The notes below the pieces were generated by a model. It ran no database searches. It saw only the letters and a program-made list of their open reading frames with translations, and was not told the DNA's origin. Positions 25,657-34,737 of a stretch of 64,000 nucleotides of DNA are shown piece by piece. The stretch is taken from positions 1-64,000 of the forward strand of contig CBDIHP010000046.1 of the NCBI GenBank assembly GCA_965279195.1, read 5' to 3'. The position numbers were made by a program, and so were the translations under genes. Position 1 is the stretch's first letter, and each line of letters opens with the position of its first letter. This stretch comes from CBDIHP01 sp965279195 (lineage in GTDB: Bacteria > Planctomycetota > Planctomycetia > Isosphaerales > Isosphaeraceae).

Positions 25657-28232
25657 GGCTGCACCAGCCGCCGGTGCAGCCGCTTGAGCGCCTCGGCGGC
25701 CGACTCGAACTGCACCGACTCCGTCGCCGCCGGGTCGATCCACGCCATCGCGAACGGCGACGCCGCGTTCAGGGGGCGGAATCGGGGGACCGGTCGGGTC
25801 GCGAGCCAGTCGAGCGCCGAGCGGGTATCGAGGAGGTCGTGGAGCACCTCGCGCCGCGTCTCCTTTAATAATGGGTGCGACGGGCAGGCCGCCTTCACCA
25901 GCGGATAGAGCCGCCGGCTGACCCAGAGCAGGCCGCCGACCCGCGTCCGCCCACCTTCGGGGTTTCGCAAAACCATCAAGCCGGTGGCCGCGACGTGGCG
26001 GAAACGCCTCGCGAGCAGATCCCCCCGATCCAGTCCGACGAGGATATCGTCTTCCAGACCCTCGCAATTCATCAGGATGGACAGGTCGTCGGCCTTCAGG
26101 CGGTAACCTTCGGGGAGGGTGAGGCACCAGCCGAGGTCGGCGACGCCGAGCTGCAGGTCCCGGGTCATCTGCTTGCCGACCCTCGCGGCGGTGGCGCGGC
26201 CCATCGCCTCGCAGCCCGCCCGGCCGAGGGGGGCGTGGAAGCTGTATCGGTATCCCTCGCCCCGCTCCGGGTCGCCGGGGGTCTCCTCGACCAGGAACTG
26301 GCCGTGCCCGGGGACCTCGCTCAGCCGCTCCTGCCAGGCGATCAGGTCGCCGACGACCGCCGACTCATCGGTCCCGAGGTCGTAGGTCTCCACCAGCCAG
26401 GCCCGGAGCGCCTGCGGGCCGTCGGCAAGGCGGTCGGCGCACTCGCGACGGAAGTGGTAGACCTCGCGGGCGAGTTCGTTCGAGAGCCCCTGGCGGTCGC
26501 TGCTCCAGCGCGGGAGGTTCGGCTCGCCGCTCGCCGGCCTGGCGTGGACAGTAAGGCCTTCGAGCCGGCGGAACTCCAGGGTCCGGCCGTCGAGCACGAA
26601 CGTATCGCCCGCCTGCAGACGCTCGGCGTACGCCCCTTCGAGGGTCCCCAGCGGCTTGCCGTCGACCAGGACCTTCGCCGACTCCTCCGAGGTGATCGTG
26701 CCGACATTCGACCGGAACCAGCGGCTGACCCGGGCCGACCGGATGCCGAATAGACCCTGGTGCATCCAGATGCGCGGGGCCGTCCACTTCGGCGCGGCGC
26801 CGGGCTCGGGCTCGAACGCCCCGGCAGGCGAGGCAAGCGTGCCGGCGAGGAAGTTCAGGCAGGCGTCGTAATCCGCCCGCTCCAGATCCCGGAACGGGCT
26901 AGCCTTGCGGATCCGCTCGAAGCTGGCGTCGACCGAGCACTCCCCCGCCGCCGCCATGCCGATGAGTTGCTGGCAGAGCACGTCGAGGGGGGCCTTGATG
27001 GGCCGGATCGGCTCGACCCGCCCTTCGACGGACGCCTTCGCGGTCACCGCCGCGCCGACGAGTTCGCCGTGGGTCGCCGCGAGCAGGAGGCCCCGGGTCT
27101 GGGCCCCGACGGAGTGCCCCGCCCGCCCCACACGCTGGAGGCAACGGCTGACGCTGCCCGGCAGCCCGACGAGGACGGAGAGATCGGCCTGGCCGATGTC
27201 GACGCCGAGTTCCAGGCTGGTGCTGGTGACGACGGCCCGCAGCTTTCCTTCCTTCAGGTCCGACTCGACCTGCCTGCGGCGGTCGGCGTCGAGCGCCGAG
27301 TGGTGCGCGGCGACGGCGTCGGCGAGGGCGGAGTCCCCCTGGCGGAGGTCGTGGGTGATCTTCTCGGTGAAGGCCCGGGTGTTGGCGAAGATCACCGTCG
27401 TCCGGTTCTCCTTCGTGACCGCCTCCAGACGCTTGAGCAGCCGCCGGTACGACAGCCCACGGTGCGGCCCCTCGTCCGGCTGGATCAGCGTTTCGACCTC
27501 GATCGACGTCGGCCGGGCCCCCTCGGGCGGGCTCGCTTCCAGGGTATCGCAGGATCGCGTCGGCCCGACCAGGAATTGCGCGACCGTCTCCGCCGGCCGG
27601 CAGGTGGCCGACAAGCCGACGCGGCAGGGGTCGCTCGCGCACTGCGAGGCCAGGCGTTCGAGCGAGACCATCAGGTCGGCCCCTCGCTTGGTCGGGGCGA
27701 GCGAGTGGATCTCATCCACGATCAGGTGGCCGACCCGCTTCCAGCGCGGACCCCAGTCGGCCTGACTCAGTAACAAGGAGAGGCTCTCGGGGGTGGTGAT
27801 GAGCAGGTGCGGGGGCGAATCCTTGAGCTTCTTGCGATGCCAGGCGGAGGTGTCTCCGGTGCGGACGCCGATGGTGACCGGGCTCTCCTCCAGGCCCATC
27901 CGCCGGGCGATCTCGGCCAGCGGCGTCGTGAGGTTCCGCTCGATGTCGTAGCCCAGGCTCCGGAGCGGCGACAGGTACACGCAGCGCAGCCCGGGTTCGA
28001 CCTTGCCCGCGTCGAGGTATTCCCGGAACAGGCGGTCGAGGATCGCCAGGAACGCGGCGAGCGTCTTGCCGGTGCCGGTGGGGGAGACGAGCAAAGCGTG
28101 GCGGTCCCCGGCGATGGCCGGCCACGCCAGGCGCTGGGCGGGCGTCGGGCCGCCGGGGAAGCGGTCGCGGAACCAGTCCCTCACCGGCCCGCAGAGGCGT
28201 GCGAGGGGATCGTCGACGGCGGGTCCTGCCAT
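25653..28232 (-). CDS. Lhr-like ligase-associated DEXH helicase
   Basis: An 859-residue superfamily 2 helicase: Walker A SPTGTGKT (about 50), DEIH box (about 170), motif III SATCR (about 206) and motif VI QRVGRAGHS (about 365), then the winged-helix and beta-barrel domains typical of Lhr-core proteins. Its length matches TIGR04121, the ligase-associated helicase branch, rather than the much longer full Lhr. It is followed with a 4-bp overlap by the PdeM gene. Likely role: 3'-5' ATP-dependent DNA or RNA-DNA unwinding in repair. The operon lacks the ligase and exonuclease usually found next to it. Confidence 0.93.
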   Translation of the reverse strand: MAGPAVDDPLARLCGPVRDWFRDRFPGGPTPAQRLAWPAIAGDRHALLVSPTGTGKTLAAFLAILDRLFREYLDAGKVEPGLRCVYLSPLRSLGYDIERNLTTPLAEIARRMGLEESPVTIGVRTGDTSAWHRKKLKDSPPHLLITTPESLSLLLSQADWGPRWKRVGHLIVDEIHSLAPTKRGADLMVSLERLASQCASDPCRVGLSATCRPAETVAQFLVGPTRSCDTLEASPPEGARPTSIEVETLIQPDEGPHRGLSYRRLLKRLEAVTKENRTTVIFANTRAFTEKITHDLRQGDSALADAVAAHHSALDADRRRQVESDLKEGKLRAVVTSTSLELGVDIGQADLSVLVGLPGSVSRCLQRVGRAGHSVGAQTRGLLLAATHGELVGAAVTAKASVEGRVEPIRPIKAPLDVLCQQLIGMAAAGECSVDASFERIRKASPFRDLERADYDACLNFLAGTLASPAGAFEPEPGAAPKWTAPRIWMHQGLFGIRSARVSRWFRSNVGTITSEESAKVLVDGKPLGTLEGAYAERLQAGDTFVLDGRTLEFRRLEGLTVHARPASGEPNLPRWSSDRQGLSNELAREVYHFRRECADRLADGPQALRAWLVETYDLGTDESAVVGDLIAWQERLSEVPGHGQFLVEETPGDPERGEGYRYSFHAPLGRAGCEAMGRATAARVGKQMTRDLQLGVADLGWCLTLPEGYRLKADDLSILMNCEGLEDDILVGLDRGDLLARRFRHVAATGLMVLRNPEGGRTRVGGLLWVSRRLYPLVKAACPSHPLLKETRREVLHDLLDTRSALDWLATRPVPRFRPLNAASPFAMAWIDPAATESVQFESAAEALKRLHRRLVQP

Positions 28233-28377
28233 GGTGTTCGCGAGTTCGGCATCCGGCCGGGGCCCGGCGCATCCTGGCCGGGCCGGCGGGCTCCTCGGTC
28301 GTTCTCTTCGAGGTGGAGGCGGACGGGTCGCCGAATTGTAGGGACCGGACCCGCCCCGAGGCCAGGGCGCAGGCCCG

Positions 28378-29412
28378 TCAGGCCGACTTTCCCGTCCCCT
28401 TCTTGATCGGGGCCGACGACGGCAGCTCCTGGAACCCGTCGAGCGACTTCCGCAACGTCGGGGCCAGGGCGTCGAACCGCTTGCTCTCGACGGTGTACTT
28501 CACCTCGAAATCCAGCCGGTCGGCCGCGAACCGGCGCTCCAGGATCGTCATCGAGAACGGCCCCCGCTGGGTCCGGACCACGGTTTCGAGCGCCTGGCCT
28601 TTTCCCTGAGGCACGACCTTGCACGACAGGACCTCGCAGTTCGGCTCGGCCGCGCGGAGCTGCTCGGGCAGGTCGGCTTCCAGCTCCTTGAGGTCGAGCT
28701 TGCGATGCGGCTCGGCCAGGACGAGCAAATTGTCCGACCAGATCCCGGACGCCGGGCCGTTGGCGAACAGCAGCGCGACCTCCGACGGGGCGAGGACGGG
28801 ACTCCACTGCTCGGGCAGGTCGATGGCGAACCGGAACTCGCGCTGAAGCCAGCGGTTGCCGTCCTTGCCGACGCGATCCGCGCCGCTGTCGGGCGACTTG
28901 AGCGTCAGCGAGTCGAGCAGGGCGTCGAACAGGGCGCCGACCTTGGCGTACGTCGGTTCATCGACGTTCAGGGTCAGCGTATACATCTGTCGGTTCGCGA
29001 CCATCCGGACGGAACGCTCCTTCCAGACGCCTCCGCTGCGGGGCCGGAACTCCCAGTGCGTCTCCAGACGCTCGCCCTTCGCGGTCCTGGTGACCTCGTT
29101 CCGCACGAGCTTGCCGCCGGGGCGTCGCCCTTGCTTCGCGTTCGCTTCGATCCGGGTCCGGTACTCGTCGAGGGTCTGGGGCGCCAGGCCGAGTTCGCAG
29201 GCGGCGACCCCGGGGCGCTCCGGGTCCGACTGCGGGATGAGGGCGACGAACACCCGGTCTTCCTGCTCGCGCTCGGCGATGGTCCAACCGGCGGGGATCC
29301 GCGCGGCGACGCCGTACTTGGGGGCCTCGAACATGACGGTGTCGGAGGACGGCTTGGCATCCTGCCCGAGCGTGAGCGCCGCGAACGCGAGGGACATCCA
29401 CATGAAACCCAT
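28378..29412 (-). CDS. Exported protein of unknown function, third gene of the MoxR operon
   Basis: A 344-residue protein with an N-terminal hydrophobic segment (MGFMWMSLAFAALTLGQDA) that looks like a signal peptide cleaved near 18. Two similar halves (about 22-165 and 180-335) each begin with a hydrophobic beta segment and a 'GWTIAE'/'QWSPVL' turn, like PsbP/DUF1795-type stress domains. That similarity is my inference from pattern only. It starts 14 bp after the stop of the 630-residue gene, so the MoxR ATPase, the unknown protein and this exported protein probably form one operon. In-frame ATGs at 29403 and 29397 are alternative starts. Confidence 0.75.
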   Translation of the reverse strand: MGFMWMSLAFAALTLGQDAKPSSDTVMFEAPKYGVAARIPAGWTIAEREQEDRVFVALIPQSDPERPGVAACELGLAPQTLDEYRTRIEANAKQGRRPGGKLVRNEVTRTAKGERLETHWEFRPRSGGVWKERSVRMVANRQMYTLTLNVDEPTYAKVGALFDALLDSLTLKSPDSGADRVGKDGNRWLQREFRFAIDLPEQWSPVLAPSEVALLFANGPASGIWSDNLLVLAEPHRKLDLKELEADLPEQLRAAEPNCEVLSCKVVPQGKGQALETVVRTQRGPFSMTILERRFAADRLDFEVKYTVESKRFDALAPTLRKSLDGFQELPSSAPIKKGTGKSA

Positions 29413-29426
29413 CTCCCGTGCGATGT

Positions 29427-31319
29427 TCAGGCGTCGCGGATGAAGTCGGCGGCGTAGGAGCGGACGGTCTTGCCGTTGAGGACGTGGAACCGCCGGAGTT
29501 GCTCGATGAGCTGGCCGCCGAACCGGTGCAGCGGCAGGTGGACGATCTTGCGCCCGAACCGCCGCGCCAGGCGCCGCCACGAGGCCGTCGGCGGCTTGGG
29601 GCTGACGACCGCGACGTGCCGCTCCTTGCTGTGGAGGAATGCCCCGGCGAGCAGGCGCTCTTCGAGGGTCTGGGTGAATTTGAGCCGGGGGTCATCCCAG
29701 ATGTCGAGGATCGGCCGGGGGGGGTAGATGAACAGGGCCCCGCCGTAATCGGCCTGCGCGATGCCCGGGCCGATCATGTTCTGGAACGGGTCGGTGGCGA
29801 AGAACGACAGGGTCGACTCCTCGTCGTGCTCGGCGTACCAGGTCACCCGATGCGTGTAGATGTCGGGATCCGCCGGGACGTCGAACAGGAAGACGACGAC
29901 CTCGATGGTCCCGCGGCTCGGCGGCATGACCTTCACGTAGAGGTCGCCCGTGTGCCAGTTGCGGAGGGTCTCGCGGATGTCGATGCCGTCCATGACGCTC
30001 GACGTGAACTTCTCGACGCGGGCGAGGTCGGCGCCGATGATCGCCTTGGCCTGGTCGCGGACGTGGCGGTGGAAGCTCTCGATGCGGTCGTCCTCGGGGG
30101 GCCAGGAGCACATCCCGTAGGGGTTCCACTGCTGCTTCCAGCGCTTCTTGTCGGGCTCGGGCGGCTGGGGCCTCAGCTCGCAGGACCGCCAGGCGATCGA
30201 CTGCCCCGGCAGGCGGCTGACCATCTTCGACGGCCCCCACCCCGGCACGTCGGCCCGGTCCACGCTCATCCGCAGGGGGTCGTTCGGGTCGTACTCGGCG
30301 TCGTACCCCTCGGGGTGAGCATATCCATACTCGCGGGCCGTCTCGGCGATGGCAAGCGCGAAATCGTCGCCGGCCGTCTGCTTGGCCGCGACGATCAGGC
30401 TGTAGAGGTCGGCCGTGAGGCGGTTGTCGATCAGGGCGAGGTTCCGGACGTAGCGGAAGAAGACCGAGAGCAGTTGCGGCGTCACCCGCGCGGCGATCTT
30501 CGGGCGCTTCGCCTTCAAGCGGCTCCTCGCCTCCAGGACGAGTTCCTTGATCCCATCGACGGAGAGGTTGTCGTCGTCGGTGAGTTCGATCCGCCCGCGC
30601 TCGTAGAGCGCGGTGAGGAACGGCAGCTCGCCGAGGAGGAACACGAGCGTCTCGGTCTCGACGCGGTAGGTCTGGATCGGTGCGAAGAACGTCTGCGTCT
30701 CGGGCGGGGGGACCTGCCTCGTGTAGGCGTCGCGGATCCAGGGCCAGTCGAGGAGCGAGCAGACGAACAGGATCGACTTGTATTTCGATTCCAGCGCGCG
30801 GAGCCGCGCGGCCATCCACAGGAGGCGGTCGGTGTGCTGCCCCTCGTCGGGCCGGGGGATCGCGGTGAGCATCGCGGCGGCGAACGCCTCGGGCCGCGTG
30901 CGTTTGAGCGCGTAGGGGTCGGGGAACGTCGCGGTCTTGCCGGCGAAACTGGGCGTTTCGAGGTCGATGAACTCGCGGTGGATCCGCTCGCCGATGGCCG
31001 TGCGGATGCCGGCGATGACACCCTGGCAAGGGTCGACGGGGACGTAGCTGAATCCGTCCTCCGAGCCCGACTCGTCGTCCTCGACGTCGAGCTGGCAGAC
31101 GACCGAGATGGCCGGGAGCCGCTCGACGGCGGCCTCGACGTCGTCCTGGAACGACGGCGGCAGGGGGACGGCCAGGCAATCATACGGACGCGCCAGCAAC
31201 TCCTCGCGCACGCGGATCGCGAAGTCCCCCGAGCCGTGGATGATCGGGAGGACCCGGATCCTCGGGCCGATGGCGAGGAAGTCGTCGGCGTTGGGTCGGG
31301 GCGCGGGACCCTGGCTCAC
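29427..31319 (-). CDS. Uncharacterised 630-residue protein co-transcribed with a MoxR ATPase
   Basis: No confident family. The N-terminus (IRVLPIIHGSGDFAIRV, about 21-37) resembles the opening HG/HS loop of TraB/ChaN-type proteins, and similar large proteins (DUF5682 type) occur next to MoxR ATPases elsewhere; this is only a suggestion. The protein is soluble-looking, mixed alpha/beta, rich in Trp, Asp and Arg, with a WNPYGMCSWPPEDDR segment at about 400. Start codon GTG at 31319 overlaps the MoxR stop by 4 bp (GTGA), so translation is coupled. The tight coupling suggests it is a substrate or effector of the ATPase. Confidence 0.8.
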   Translation of the reverse strand: MSQGPAPRPNADDFLAIGPRIRVLPIIHGSGDFAIRVREELLARPYDCLAVPLPPSFQDDVEAAVERLPAISVVCQLDVEDDESGSEDGFSYVPVDPCQGVIAGIRTAIGERIHREFIDLETPSFAGKTATFPDPYALKRTRPEAFAAAMLTAIPRPDEGQHTDRLLWMAARLRALESKYKSILFVCSLLDWPWIRDAYTRQVPPPETQTFFAPIQTYRVETETLVFLLGELPFLTALYERGRIELTDDDNLSVDGIKELVLEARSRLKAKRPKIAARVTPQLLSVFFRYVRNLALIDNRLTADLYSLIVAAKQTAGDDFALAIAETAREYGYAHPEGYDAEYDPNDPLRMSVDRADVPGWGPSKMVSRLPGQSIAWRSCELRPQPPEPDKKRWKQQWNPYGMCSWPPEDDRIESFHRHVRDQAKAIIGADLARVEKFTSSVMDGIDIRETLRNWHTGDLYVKVMPPSRGTIEVVVFLFDVPADPDIYTHRVTWYAEHDEESTLSFFATDPFQNMIGPGIAQADYGGALFIYPPRPILDIWDDPRLKFTQTLEERLLAGAFLHSKERHVAVVSPKPPTASWRRLARRFGRKIVHLPLHRFGGQLIEQLRRFHVLNGKTVRSYAADFIRDA

Positions 31320-32308
31320 AGGTCGTCCTCGTCCAGATCCTCATCGTCGTCGTCCGCGTCCGGGTGGAGCGGGTCGCCGGGGTTGAAGAACAGGTCGCCC
31401 AGTCCCATCGGGGCGTGCTGCCCCCCCATCGCCCGGCGTTTGCGGCGGGCCAGCGTCTCCAGGTCGGCCGCCTCCTCGCCGAGGACGCAGAACAGAGCCT
31501 CCTGCCAGGCCTCGTCGCGGCCGAGCGGGTGCGTGGGGTCCTGCGCCATCCGCTTCAAGGCGAATCGGAGCATGTTGATGCCGTCGCGGGGCGAGTAATC
31601 CAGACGGAGGCCGTGGGCCTGCTGGAGGAAGTCGACAGTCAGCGACAGCAGGTCGGCCTCGGCGAACGGGAGATGATATTTGAGGATGGCCATCTCGTCG
31701 TCGCGCGCGGGGAAGCCAATGGTGAGGGTCGGCTGGAGCCGCGAGAGGATGTAGTCGGGCACCTCGTAGGTCGACTCGTCCTCGTTCATGGTGACGCAGG
31801 CGCGGAAGTCGGGGTGGGCCTGGATCGTGATCCCGGCGACGACGCTCTCGACGTAGCGGCGGTGGTCGAGCAGCGGGGCGAGGCTGGCCCACGACTTCTC
31901 GTTCATCCGGTTGCCCTCGTCCAGCACGCAGACGCCCCCCTGGATCATCGCGGTGACCAGCGGCGAGGCGTGATAGGCGATCTTGCCCGACTCGGCCAGG
32001 ACGGGGGTGACGAGCAGATCCTCCGGCCGGGTGTCGGCCGTGCACTGGTTGATGTAGAGCGGCTGCTTGCGGAGCTTCGCCGCCGCCATGGCGAGGGTCG
32101 TCTTGCCGATGCCGGGCGGCCCAATGAGGCGCGGCGAGAGCGGGCGGTCGGCCTTGTCCACGACGAGCCAGCAGGCGAGCAACTGCCGGAGGATCCCGTC
32201 CTGGCCGATCCAGGTCTGCTCGCTGGTGTCGGGCGAGCTGAGGTGCAGCGTGACGCCGCCGATCTGGGCCGTCGGCAGGGCGTTCGGTGGTGTGGTCGGG
32301 CTTGGCAT
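31316..32308 (-). CDS. MoxR-family AAA+ ATPase
   Basis: A 330-residue AAA+ ATPase: Walker A GPPGIGKT (about 64), Walker B GGVCVLDEGNRM (about 128), sensor motifs around ACVTMNEDEST (about 168) and an arginine-finger-like LSRLQPT (about 185). MoxR proteins act as chaperones that remodel partner, often vWA, proteins. No vWA gene is adjacent; the partner is the unknown 630-residue protein. The C-terminal tail is strongly acidic (DDDDEDLDEDDL). It is the first gene of the operon, divergent from eutB with 192 bp between the starts. Confidence 0.92.
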   Translation of the reverse strand: MPSPTTPPNALPTAQIGGVTLHLSSPDTSEQTWIGQDGILRQLLACWLVVDKADRPLSPRLIGPPGIGKTTLAMAAAKLRKQPLYINQCTADTRPEDLLVTPVLAESGKIAYHASPLVTAMIQGGVCVLDEGNRMNEKSWASLAPLLDHRRYVESVVAGITIQAHPDFRACVTMNEDESTYEVPDYILSRLQPTLTIGFPARDDEMAILKYHLPFAEADLLSLTVDFLQQAHGLRLDYSPRDGINMLRFALKRMAQDPTHPLGRDEAWQEALFCVLGEEAADLETLARRKRRAMGGQHAPMGLGDLFFNPGDPLHPDADDDDEDLDEDDL

Positions 32309-32432
32309 GGGGCGTCCGGCTCGTCGGGAACGGTCTCGTCCGTGTCGCCTCTCAGTGTAACCGGCCGGTGTGGCCCGGTCGACCGGGGGTGTCAATTCGC
32401 CGGGACTCCCGGCCGAAAGGCTGGCCAGCGAC

Positions 32433-32452
32433 GGATCGTGAAGGTACGATCC
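32433..32452. promoter_or_regulatory. Perfect palindrome in the moxR/eutB divergent region
   Basis: GGATCGT and ACGATCC flank a 6-bp centre, 49 bp upstream of the eutB start. Size and symmetry fit an operator for a dimeric regulator, or a small leader hairpin. No regulator gene is adjacent. Confidence 0.35.
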
Positions 32453-32500
32453 AGGCAGGTGAAGATCCAGGGGCCGGGACGCGGAGCGGAGTGGCGGATC

Positions 32501-33898
32501 ATGGCGTTTTCCGCCGTCGTGCGGTCGGAGCGGTTCGTCTTCCCGGGCACACGCGAGCTGCTCGCGAAGGCCAGCGAGGAGAAGTCCGGCGACCGCCTCG
32601 CCGGGGTCGCGGCGGGCTCCGAACGCGAGCGAGTCGCCGCCAAGATCGCCCTGGCCGACGTGCCCCTCGGGACCTTGCTCGACCAGCCCCCCATCGACCC
32701 CGACACCGATGACGTCGGCCGGCTGATCGTGGATTCGCTCGATCACCCGAGGTTCTCTCGGATCCGCTCGTGGACCGTCGGCGAGTTCCGCGACTTCCTG
32801 CTCTCGGACGACGCCGACGAGGCGACCCTGCGCGGGCTCCACAAGGCGATCCCGCCGGATGTCGCCTCGGCCGTGGCCAAGCTCTGCGGCAACAAGGACC
32901 TGATCCTGATCGCGGGCAAGATCCGGGTCGTGACCCGCTGCCGCAACACCGTCGGCGAGCGAGGCGTGTTCGCCGTGCGGGCCCAGCCGAACCATCCGGC
33001 CGACGATCCGGGCGGGATCCTGCTGTCGGCGCTCGATGCGTTGGCGTTCGGCTGCGGCGATGCGGTGATCGGCGTGAATCCGGCCACGGAGTCGGTGGAG
33101 GCCGTCGGGGCGATCCTGCGGACGCTCGACCGGCTCATCGAGCACTATCAGATCCCGACCCAGGCATGCTGCCTCGGACATATCACCACGCAGCTTGAGG
33201 CGATGTCGCACGGGGCCCCTGTTGATTTGCTCTTCCAGTCGATCTCGGGCACCCAGGCGGCGAACGAGAGCTTCGGCGTGACGCTCGAACTGCTCCGCGA
33301 GGGCAAGGAACTCGTGGCCGAGCACCACAGGGCGCGCGGGATCCCGTTCGTGGGGGACAATTTCTATTACTTCGAGACCGGGCAGGGGAGTGCGCTGTCG
33401 GCCGGGGCGAGCTTCGGCGTGGACCAGCAAACGCTCGAGGCGCGGGCCTACGGCGTGGCCCGGGTGTTCGACCCGTTCCTGGTGAACACGGTGGTCGGGT
33501 TCATCGGGCCGGAATACCTCTTCGATGAGCGACAGATCACCCGCGCGGGGCTTGAAGATCATTTCATGGGGAAACTCCTGGGCCTGCCGATGGGCTGCGA
33601 CGTCTGCTACACGAACCACGCCGAGGCCGACCAGAACTCGGCCGACAACCTCCTGCTGCTGCTCGCCGCGGCTGGTTGCAACTACGTGATGGGCGTGCCA
33701 TGCGCGGATGATGTGATGCTCAACTATCAATCGACGAGCTATCATGACGCCGCCGGCGTCAGGAAGTTGCTGGGGCTCAGGCCCGCGCCCGAGTTCGACG
33801 CCTGGTTCCGATCGATGACCGAGGGGCAAGGGAGGCGGGCGCTGACGTTCGACCGGGCGATGATCGACTGGGTCGAATCGATCGGGGCCGGCTCATGA
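32501..33898 (+). CDS. eutB: Ethanolamine ammonia-lyase large subunit
   Basis: EutB, with EutC, converts ethanolamine to acetaldehyde and ammonia using adenosylcobalamin. The 465-residue sequence covers the whole TIM-barrel family: KLCGNKDLILIAGKIRV, QPNHPADDP, FGCGDAVIGVNPATES, GPEYLFDERQITRAGLEDHFMGK, and the C-terminal MGVPCADDVMLNYQSTS. The ATG at 32501 is used; the open frame continues far upstream but there overlaps the divergent moxR gene. It overlaps eutC by 4 bp. No microcompartment shell genes, reactivase or aldehyde dehydrogenase lie nearby. Confidence 0.97.
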   Translation: MAFSAVVRSERFVFPGTRELLAKASEEKSGDRLAGVAAGSERERVAAKIALADVPLGTLLDQPPIDPDTDDVGRLIVDSLDHPRFSRIRSWTVGEFRDFLLSDDADEATLRGLHKAIPPDVASAVAKLCGNKDLILIAGKIRVVTRCRNTVGERGVFAVRAQPNHPADDPGGILLSALDALAFGCGDAVIGVNPATESVEAVGAILRTLDRLIEHYQIPTQACCLGHITTQLEAMSHGAPVDLLFQSISGTQAANESFGVTLELLREGKELVAEHHRARGIPFVGDNFYYFETGQGSALSAGASFGVDQQTLEARAYGVARVFDPFLVNTVVGFIGPEYLFDERQITRAGLEDHFMGKLLGLPMGCDVCYTNHAEADQNSADNLLLLLAAAGCNYVMGVPCADDVMLNYQSTSYHDAAGVRKLLGLRPAPEFDAWFRSMTEGQGRRALTFDRAMIDWVESIGAGS

Positions 33899-34737
33899 CC
33901 CCGGGCGACGAATCCCTTCCTGAGCCGTCGAAGCCCGACCTGCCGGACCTCGCCGAGATCGCCGGTCGGATGACCCCCGCGCGGCTGTTCGTCGGCCGGG
34001 CCGGCGAGTCGTACGACACACGCACCCAGATGCGATTACGCCTCGATCATGCGTTCGCTCGCGACGCGGTGCAGGCCGACATCGACCCGAGGCGCGACCT
34101 GGGGGCGGAGTTCGTCTACTCGCGCGGGCTGGTCGAAGCCCAGACCATGGCCCCCGACAAGGCGACCTATCTCCGCGCACCCGACCTCGGCCGCAAGCTC
34201 GACGACGAGTCGAAGGCGAAGATCGTCGGGACGTGCCCCCGGGGGATCGATCTCCAGATCGCGATCGGCGACGGGCTGTCGGCGACGGCGGTCGTGGCGC
34301 AGGTGCCCGACCTGCTGCCGAGAATCGAGCGCGGGGCGATGCGGCTGGGGTGGACGCTCGGGCGGCCGGTGTTCATACGGCACTGCCGGGTCGGGGTGAT
34401 GAATGATCTGGGAGATTTGCTCGACCCCAGGCTTGTTCTCCTCTTGATCGGTGAGCGTCCCGGGCTTGCGACGGCCGAGAGCCTGTCGGCCTACATGGCG
34501 TTCAGGCCGAGAGCGGGCGACACCGACGCCAGGCGGAACCTGATCTCGAACATCCACGCCCGGGGCGTGCCCCCGGATCAGGCCGCACCTCGGATCCTGG
34601 CGTACCTCGGCCGGCTCCTGTCCCGCGAGGAGAGCGGGGTCTCTGTCAAGGAACCCGACATGAAAGAACTCGGCGATCCTCTCCCGCCGCGCGAGCGACC
34701 CAACCTGCCCCCGACCACCGGCGGACCCGACGCATGA
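33895..34737 (+). CDS. eutC: Ethanolamine ammonia-lyase small subunit
   Basis: This 280-residue EutC provides the cobalamin-binding subunit. Recognisable segments are TPARLFVGRAGESYDTRTQMRLR-like sequence (about 26-48), LGAEFVYSRGLVEAQTMAPDKATYL, IAIGDGLSATAVVAQVPDLLP and VLLLIGERPGLATAESLSAYMAFRP. The start overlaps eutB and the end overlaps the permease gene, each by 4 bp (ATGA), giving a coupled trio. The last 30 residues are a charged Pro-rich tail. Confidence 0.97.
   Translation: MTPGDESLPEPSKPDLPDLAEIAGRMTPARLFVGRAGESYDTRTQMRLRLDHAFARDAVQADIDPRRDLGAEFVYSRGLVEAQTMAPDKATYLRAPDLGRKLDDESKAKIVGTCPRGIDLQIAIGDGLSATAVVAQVPDLLPRIERGAMRLGWTLGRPVFIRHCRVGVMNDLGDLLDPRLVLLLIGERPGLATAESLSAYMAFRPRAGDTDARRNLISNIHARGVPPDQAAPRILAYLGRLLSREESGVSVKEPDMKELGDPLPPRERPNLPPTTGGPDA

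Noticed and set aside
31364..32500. N-terminal extension of eutB
   Set aside because: Runs antisense through the MoxR gene; EutB proteins begin near the ATG at 32501.
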